DNA from: UBA2428 sp002343545
GTDB taxonomy: Bacteria; Bdellovibrionota; UBA2428
DNA length: 33,964 nt
Assembly: GCA_937952285.1 (NCBI GenBank)
Contig: CALFZE010000044.1
Coordinates: 1-33,964 of the forward strand
Reading direction: 5' to 3'
Shown one piece after another: positions 29,661 through 33,964 of the stretch (its first letter is position 1; each line of letters begins with the position of its first letter). A program made the translations under genes and the position numbers. Below the pieces are notes generated by a model. It worked only from the letters and a program-made list of their open reading frames with translations, was not told the DNA's origin and did no database searches.

Positions 29661-30251
29661 ATGACCCGGATTTCGCCGCGTTTTCCCCACCTCGTTGCTT
29701 TCGGTCTCGGAGCGCTTTTCGCGCTCTTGTCGGCGCCCGCGCACGCGGCCCGCTTGGTGCAGTCCCAAGTCGAGAGCGTAGCCAAGACGAACATGCCGGG
29801 ACTCACCGTCGTCGCCAAAACGAGCGCCGCGCAAGGCGAGCTCGTCGTGAACGGCGCCGAGATCAAGTCGCTCAAAGCCAGCTTCGGGGCCACCACGATG
29901 AAGACGGGCATGGAAGCCCGCGACACGCACATGTACAAGCACATCTTCGCGCCCGCCGGCAGCGTGCAGAAAGAGGGCGACGAGCTGAAGGCTCCCGACG
30001 TCGTCATCGAAGGGAACTTCGCGGCCTGCACGCGGACGTCGACCAAGTGCGATCTCGCGGCCAACGTCACGATCGCGGGCGTCACGCGTCCGTATTCTTT
30101 TCCCGCGACGGTTTCGAGCGAGGGCGACGCCATCAAGTTGAGCGCCGAGCCCGTCGTCAAGCTGTCAGACTTCGGCATCAAGGAGCCCTCGCAGATGGGC
30201 GTTAAGGTGAAGAACGAAGTGGCTCTCAAGTTGGAAGGAACTTTTCGGTGA
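29661..30251 (+). CDS. YceI-family periplasmic protein
   Basis: The 196-aa product has a signal peptide ending APAHA. YceI features are visible: VNGAEIKSLKASFGATTMKT, GMEARDTHMYKHIFAP (the R-D-x-H-h segment), AANVTIAGVTRPYSF and KLSDFGIKEPSQMGVKVKNE. YceI proteins form a lipocalin-like barrel that binds isoprenoid quinones or other lipids. AAGGAG lies upstream of the ATG at 29661. The stop overlaps the GTG of the multiheme lipoprotein gene (GTGA), so a link with periplasmic electron transfer is plausible. Confidence 0.85.
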   Translation: MTRISPRFPHLVAFGLGALFALLSAPAHAARLVQSQVESVAKTNMPGLTVVAKTSAAQGELVVNGAEIKSLKASFGATTMKTGMEARDTHMYKHIFAPAGSVQKEGDELKAPDVVIEGNFAACTRTSTKCDLAANVTIAGVTRPYSFPATVSSEGDAIKLSAEPVVKLSDFGIKEPSQMGVKVKNEVALKLEGTFR

Positions 30252-31870
30252 GACTCCCCGTCATCGCGGCGCTCGGCTTGCTCGCCGCGTGCCAGCTTCG
30301 CGCGAGCGACGAGGCTTCGCGCTTTCGCCCGGCCAAAGACCTGAGCTCGGAACTCCAGTTACAAAAGATCGCGTTCGCGACGGTCCAGGAGGAAGTCCTG
30401 CGTCCGCACGGCTGCATGAAGTGCCACGGCCTGGACGAGCTCGCGAGCGAAAGCGCTTTGCTGGCTTCGGGATGGATCGTGCCCGGCGGTCCCGAGATTT
30501 CGCAGATCGTGGAGGCCGTGCGCAGCGGTTACATGCCGAAGGCCGGGAGCAGTTGGCCCGCCATGACGGCCGATCGGCAGGATTTCCTGAAGGCCTACAT
30601 CGCGGGTCTCGGCAGCGGATCGCCCCTCGTGGCGCCGCCCGCGGGCCCCGGTGCGAATCCGGGCCCCCCGCCCCCCGGCGCTAACCCGCCGTCCACGCCG
30701 CCGGGCGCGACGCCGCCCGGCACGAAGCTCGGCTTCGCGCAGTTCCGCGAGGAAATCCTGCGCCCGCACGGATGTCTGCAATGCCACGGCACGGAAGTGC
30801 TCGTCGACGAAGCGACCTTGCTCGCGGCCGTCGACGAGAACGGCGGCAAATGGGCGGATCCCGCGAACATCGAGGCTTCGGCCATGCTGAAGCGGATCCT
30901 CGACAACAGCATGCCGCGCGGAACGCGCTACCCGAAGCTCGGGGCCGCGCAGATCGAGCGCGTCCGCGAATACCTGCGCGGACTTTCCGCTCCGGCGAAT
31001 CCTCCGGTCGTGACGCCGACTCCCGCGCCTTCGCCGCCGCCCGTCGTGGTCGTGCCGCCGACGACCCCGAATCCACCGCCCCCGGTCGTGGTGCCGCCGC
31101 CGGTGCCCACGCCCGTCCCGCCGCCGACGGCGCCCCGTTTTACCTTCGAGCGTTTGCGCGAGGAAGTCCTGCGACCGCACGGATGCATTCAGTGCCATGG
31201 GACCGAAGAACTCGTGGACGAAGCGACGATGCTCGCCGCGACCGACTCTAAGGGCGCCAAATGGGCGGACGCCGCGAACGCGGAAGCTTCTTCGATGCTC
31301 ATCGAGATTCTCGCGGGCCGCATGCCACGCGGAACGCGCTTTCCCAAGCTCGACGCCGCCGGGGTTCAGAAGGTTCGGGACTACTTGCGCGGTCTCGCGC
31401 CGACTCCCACGCCCGGTCCGGGGCCAGGGCCGGGTCCCGCTCCGACCCCCGTGCCCACGCCGCCGGCTTCCCAACCCCCCACGGGACCCGAGCCCAAGTT
31501 CAGCTGGCTGAAGAAGAACCTTTTCAGCAAGAAGTGCATCGTCTGCCACGGTCCTAACGGCGAGATGGCGAATTTCCCTCTCGTCACGCACGAGGACTTC
31601 TCGCGACGTCGCGATCGTTTGATCGACGCGCGTCGGCCCGAGCGCAGCAAGCTCGTCGAGGTGCTTTGGGGCGACGATGACCTTCGCCTGGCGGACTTCG
31701 GGGCGCGTCTGATGCGCCGCGGTCGCGGCGGCGACGACGATCGAGCCGTTCGCGATCACCGCGAGGACGACGACCTCATGCCGCCGCCTCGCTCGGGCTT
31801 GGATCGCGTGAGCCCCGAAGTCATCCGCGCCGTCGAGGAGTGGATCCGTCGCGGCATGCCGAACGACTGA
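30248..31870 (+). CDS. Lipoprotein with four CxxCH c-type heme motifs separated by Pro-rich linkers
   Basis: The 540-aa product starts at GTG 30248, overlapping the YceI stop. The signal peptide ends in lipobox LAAC. Three homologous domains follow, each with EEVLRPHGC-x2-CHG (CMKCH, CLQCH, CIQCH), a Met-Pro pair (GYMPKAG, SMPRGTRYPKL, RMPRGTRFPKL) that could supply the second heme ligand, and an end like VREYLRGLS. Pro-rich linkers (APSPPPVVVVPPTTPNPPPP and others) join them. A fourth domain has CIVCHGPNGE, a charged Arg/Asp stretch and DLMPPPRSG. It is probably an outer-membrane-anchored tetraheme electron carrier; the redox partner is unknown. Confidence 0.85.
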   Translation: MRLPVIAALGLLAACQLRASDEASRFRPAKDLSSELQLQKIAFATVQEEVLRPHGCMKCHGLDELASESALLASGWIVPGGPEISQIVEAVRSGYMPKAGSSWPAMTADRQDFLKAYIAGLGSGSPLVAPPAGPGANPGPPPPGANPPSTPPGATPPGTKLGFAQFREEILRPHGCLQCHGTEVLVDEATLLAAVDENGGKWADPANIEASAMLKRILDNSMPRGTRYPKLGAAQIERVREYLRGLSAPANPPVVTPTPAPSPPPVVVVPPTTPNPPPPVVVPPPVPTPVPPPTAPRFTFERLREEVLRPHGCIQCHGTEELVDEATMLAATDSKGAKWADAANAEASSMLIEILAGRMPRGTRFPKLDAAGVQKVRDYLRGLAPTPTPGPGPGPGPAPTPVPTPPASQPPTGPEPKFSWLKKNLFSKKCIVCHGPNGEMANFPLVTHEDFSRRRDRLIDARRPERSKLVEVLWGDDDLRLADFGARLMRRGRGGDDDRAVRDHREDDDLMPPPRSGLDRVSPEVIRAVEEWIRRGMPND

Positions 31871-31949
31871 GCGAATCCGCGGCCGTCGCCGAGGACTCGT
31901 CGCGAAAACTCCATTGGCGCGTTCGCCGGGGCTTGCTTAGAACGTGCCC

Positions 31950-32420
31950 ATGCGTGCCTTTTCCTTGATCATCTTTTCGAGTCTCCTGGCTTGCGCGCCG
32001 GCTTCGGTCGGTCGCCAGGAAGCTCGGTCGGATCCCGTCGTTAAGACGCAGGCCTCCGTGGATTTGGGGGAGCTTCGGCGACTCGTGAACGCGGAGCGCG
32101 AGAAGGCGGGGGTGGCGTCGCTCGGCGAAGACCCGGCGTTGGAGGCCGCCGCCCGCGCGCACGCCGAAGACATGGCCGCGCGCGAATACTTTTCCCACGA
32201 CGATCCGGAAGGAAAGAGCTTCGTGGATCGCTTTCGGTTGGCCGGCGTTCGTTTTCGGGCGGGCGCCGAGAACATCGCTTGGGGCCAACGAAGTTCTTCG
32301 GAGGTCCTGCGGGCGTGGATGGCGTCCGACGGCCACCGGGCCAATCTGCTCAACGCGCGCTACCGCCGTTTGGGGCTCGGGTACGCGGAGGGATACTGGG
32401 TCCAAACTTTCGCCGACTAA
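31950..32420 (+). CDS. CAP-domain (SCP/PR-1-like) lipoprotein
   Basis: From ATG 31950 the product is 156 aa. A lipoprotein signal peptide ends LLAC (residues 11-14 or so). The CAP domain carries LVNAEREKAGVASLGEDPAL, AARAHAEDMAAREYFSHDDP, GENIAWGQ-like AENIAWGQR, and WMASDGHRANLLNARYRRLG. The conserved His and Glu residues of the CAP cavity (H in ARAHAED, H in FSHDD, E in AENIA, H in DGHRAN) are all present. Bacterial CAP lipoproteins are of uncertain role, with proteolytic or ligand-binding functions proposed. No clear ribosome binding site is seen. Confidence 0.88.
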   Translation: MRAFSLIIFSSLLACAPASVGRQEARSDPVVKTQASVDLGELRRLVNAEREKAGVASLGEDPALEAAARAHAEDMAAREYFSHDDPEGKSFVDRFRLAGVRFRAGAENIAWGQRSSSEVLRAWMASDGHRANLLNARYRRLGLGYAEGYWVQTFAD

Positions 32421-32445
32421 AAAACGGGCGGCGCTTCTTAGTCCG

Positions 32446-32478
32446 ATGCCTCTCCTGCCTTCAATGCGAGGAGAGCAT
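32446..32478 (+). promoter_or_regulatory. Hairpin masking the ribosome binding site of a 14-codon leader ORF
   Basis: ATGCCTCTCCT (32446-32456) and AGGAGAGCAT (32469-32478) pair with one bulged C and a 12-nt loop. The second arm is the Shine-Dalgarno of the leader ORF at 32480, so the stem would block its translation. It also lies about 120 nt before the HAMP sensor start. Confidence 0.35.
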
Positions 32479-32479
32479 T

Positions 32480-32524
32480 ATGTCGAAAATGTCACAAGGC
32501 GCCTCGCTTGTGGCAAAAGCTTAA
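32480..32524 (+). CDS. Candidate 14-aa leader peptide upstream of the HAMP sensor gene
   Basis: The ORF MSKMSQGASLVAKA has an AGGAGAG Shine-Dalgarno 4-5 nt before its ATG, which is stronger than most in this window. It ends 71 nt before the sensor gene. Such spacing fits a regulatory leader, but an ORF this short may arise by chance. Confidence 0.3.
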   Translation: MSKMSQGASLVAKA

Positions 32525-32595
32525 CAAGTTTTCGCTCGTAAAAAGGTGACCCCCCCCTAAATTGAAAAGTCTCTAGGGAAGGGAGAATTCGCCAT

Positions 32596-33964
32596 ATGGA
32601 TAAACGCTCGCCGGCGTCGGCCAAGAAACGTCGTGCTTCATCGCTTCGGATGGGGAGCGAGGTCGAGGCGCTCGCGCTTTCGACCCCCGTCGCGGCTCCC
32701 TCGACTTCGATTCGCGCGGGATTCGATTCCGTGCTTTCCAGCGGAATGACGGCGGCGCAGACCCGCGATCAGCTCAAGCAGCTCCTCTTCACGGTCAAGT
32801 CCGTGCGTAAAGGCGACTTCTCGGCCCGCATGCCGATCGGCCAAGAGGGCATCGTCGCCGAGATCGGCGAGGTGCTGAACGACATCATCGAGCTAAACGA
32901 GAACATGGCGAGCGAGTTCTTGCGCGTTCGCAACATCGTCGGCCAGGAAGGCAAGATGACCGAGCGGGTCTCGATCGGCTCGGTCAAGGGCGCCTGGTCC
33001 ACGAGCGTCGATTCGGTGAACTCCCTCATCGCCGACCTTGTGCAGCCGACGACCGAAATGGCGCGCGTGATCACCTCGGTCGCCAAGGGCGACTTGTCGC
33101 AGAAGATGTTCCTCGAGATCGACGGTCGCTCCGTGAAGGGCGAGTTCCTGCGCATCGGTAACACGGTGAACGCCATGGTGGACCAGCTGAACTCCTTCGC
33201 GTCGGAAGTGACGCGGGTGGCGAAAGAGGTGGGTACCGAAGGGAAGCTGGGCGGTCAGGCCGACGTGAAGGGCGTGTCGGGCACGTGGAAGGACCTCACG
33301 GACAACGTGAACGGCCTCGCCTCGAACCTCACGAACCAGGTCCGTAACATCGCGAAAGTCACGACGGCCGTCGCGAAGGGCGACTTGTCGCAAAAGATCA
33401 CGGTCGACGCGAAGGGCGAAATCTTCGAACTTAAGAACACGATCAACATCATGGTGGACCAGCTTTCCTCCTTTGCCGCCGAGGTAACTCGGGTGGCAAA
33501 AGAGGTGGGCACGGAAGGCCGCCTCGGTGGTGAAGCGCACGTAAAAGGTGTGTCGGGTACGTGGAAGGATCTCACGGACAACGTGAACGGTCTCGCCAAC
33601 AACCTGACCGCGCAGGTCCGTAACATCGCGAAAGTCACGACGGCGGTCGCAAACGGCGACCTTTCGCAAAAGATCACGGTCGACGCCCGGGGCGAAATCC
33701 TCGAGCTCAAGAACACGATCAACGTCATGGTGGATCAGCTTCGCTCCTTCGCCGCCGAAGTGACGCGGGTGGCGAAAGAGGTGGGTACCGAAGGGAAGCT
33801 GGGCGGTCAGGCCGACGTGAAGGGCGTGTCGGGCACGTGGAAGGACCTCACGGACAACGTGAACGGCCTCGCCTCGAACCTCACGAACCAGGTCCGTAAC
33901 ATCGCCAAGGTGACGACGGCCGTCGCCAAAGGCGACTTGTCGCAGAAGATCACGGTCGACGCCA
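32596..33964 (+). CDS. Soluble tandem-HAMP sensor, probably a hybrid histidine kinase, N-terminal part (runs off the window)
   Basis: The frame from ATG 32596 stays open for 456 codons to the window end. The first 50 residues are basic and Ala/Ser-rich, with no membrane segment. HAMP-like units then repeat about every 92 residues: VRKGDFSARM, SVAKGDLSQKM, then AVAKGDLSQKITVDA with ELKNTINIMVDQL, EVTRVAKEVGTEGKLGGQAD, VKGVSGTWKDLTDNVNGLAS and NLTNQVRNIAKVTTAVA. This poly-HAMP sequence is typical of group III hybrid histidine kinases (fungal Nik1/Os-1 and bacterial relatives, osmotic or stress sensing). The kinase and receiver parts would lie beyond the window. A GGGAG precedes the ATG. Confidence 0.88.
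   Translation, partial: MDKRSPASAKKRRASSLRMGSEVEALALSTPVAAPSTSIRAGFDSVLSSGMTAAQTRDQLKQLLFTVKSVRKGDFSARMPIGQEGIVAEIGEVLNDIIELNENMASEFLRVRNIVGQEGKMTERVSIGSVKGAWSTSVDSVNSLIADLVQPTTEMARVITSVAKGDLSQKMFLEIDGRSVKGEFLRIGNTVNAMVDQLNSFASEVTRVAKEVGTEGKLGGQADVKGVSGTWKDLTDNVNGLASNLTNQVRNIAKVTTAVAKGDLSQKITVDAKGEIFELKNTINIMVDQLSSFAAEVTRVAKEVGTEGRLGGEAHVKGVSGTWKDLTDNVNGLANNLTAQVRNIAKVTTAVANGDLSQKITVDARGEILELKNTINVMVDQLRSFAAEVTRVAKEVGTEGKLGGQADVKGVSGTWKDLTDNVNGLASNLTNQVRNIAKVTTAVAKGDLSQKITVDA
33205..33905 (+). repeat. 276-bp tandem HAMP repeats, with 149 bp identical between alternating units
   Basis: Bases 33205-33353 recur unchanged at 33757-33905, two repeat lengths (552 bp) downstream, while the unit between them (33481-33629) has many synonymous and some coding differences. 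Identity at silent sites indicates recent duplication or gene conversion, or an assembly artefact of the repeats. Confidence 0.85.

Noticed and set aside
30359..31759. 466-codon minus-strand ORF antisense to the multiheme lipoprotein
   Set aside because: Arg/His/Gly-rich shadow of the Pro-rich linkers and heme domains on the plus strand.

Overview
The window comes from a Gram-negative bacterium outside the main alpha/beta/gamma groups, plausibly Bdellovibrionota or a deltaproteobacterial-type lineage. Support: many signal peptides and lipoproteins, TolC/RND efflux genes, a dimeric (alpha2, archaeal/eukaryotic-type) glycyl-tRNA synthetase instead of the alpha2-beta2 enzyme usual in Proteobacteria, and a soluble sensor built from tandem HAMP repeats. 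The phylum is an inference. The two parts differ visibly in composition. Roughly 1-12,600 is less GC-rich and looks like an accessory island. From about 12,700 on the DNA is very GC-rich, with many long antisense shadow ORFs, and looks like resident chromosome.

Region 1 (1-6,771, minus strand) is a heavy-metal efflux operon. In transcription order it holds a 52-aa protein, a His-rich exported protein, a small lipoprotein, an outer-membrane beta-barrel candidate, a TolC/CzcC-type outer-membrane factor, an unusually short His-rich adaptor, a CzcA/CusA-type RND pump and the start of a metal-transporting P-type ATPase. A palindrome lies in the divergent promoter region shared with a secreted S1/P1-type zinc nuclease (6,838).

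Region 2 (7,754-12,700) is accessory: an M15 peptidase, an HXXEE membrane protein next to a DUF3703 protein, and a module made of an orphan serine-recombinase 'Recombinase' domain, a 56-aa ORF, a strongly self-complementary leader and a 154-aa protein. It ends with a RelE/HigB toxin, an XRE antitoxin and a 2H-phosphoesterase-like gene. An 18-bp inverted repeat pair closes the region at the composition change, followed by a truncated, frameshifted GH3-family remnant.

Region 3 (13,596-24,826) holds an EEP-family nuclease/phosphatase, a MAPEG protein, an exported histidine phosphatase, an SDR-TetR operon with a clear operator, and a RedB-like redoxin (interrupted by an in-frame TGA) coupled to a membrane histidine kinase. 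It also has two related FKBP prolyl isomerases (one cytosolic, one lipoprotein), two tandem YbjQ-family genes and an exported SelO-like protein with an altered catalytic motif.

Region 4 (25,012-33,964, plus strand) holds two hypothetical genes in an operon, an exported protein with eight Cys-pair repeats, glycyl-tRNA synthetase, an SGNH hydrolase, YceI coupled to a four-CxxCH lipoprotein, a CAP-domain lipoprotein, and the 5' part of a HAMP-repeat sensor preceded by a 14-codon leader ORF. No rRNA, tRNA, CRISPR array or complete insertion sequence was seen. With the short ORFs included, no stretch over 300 bases lacks a gene.
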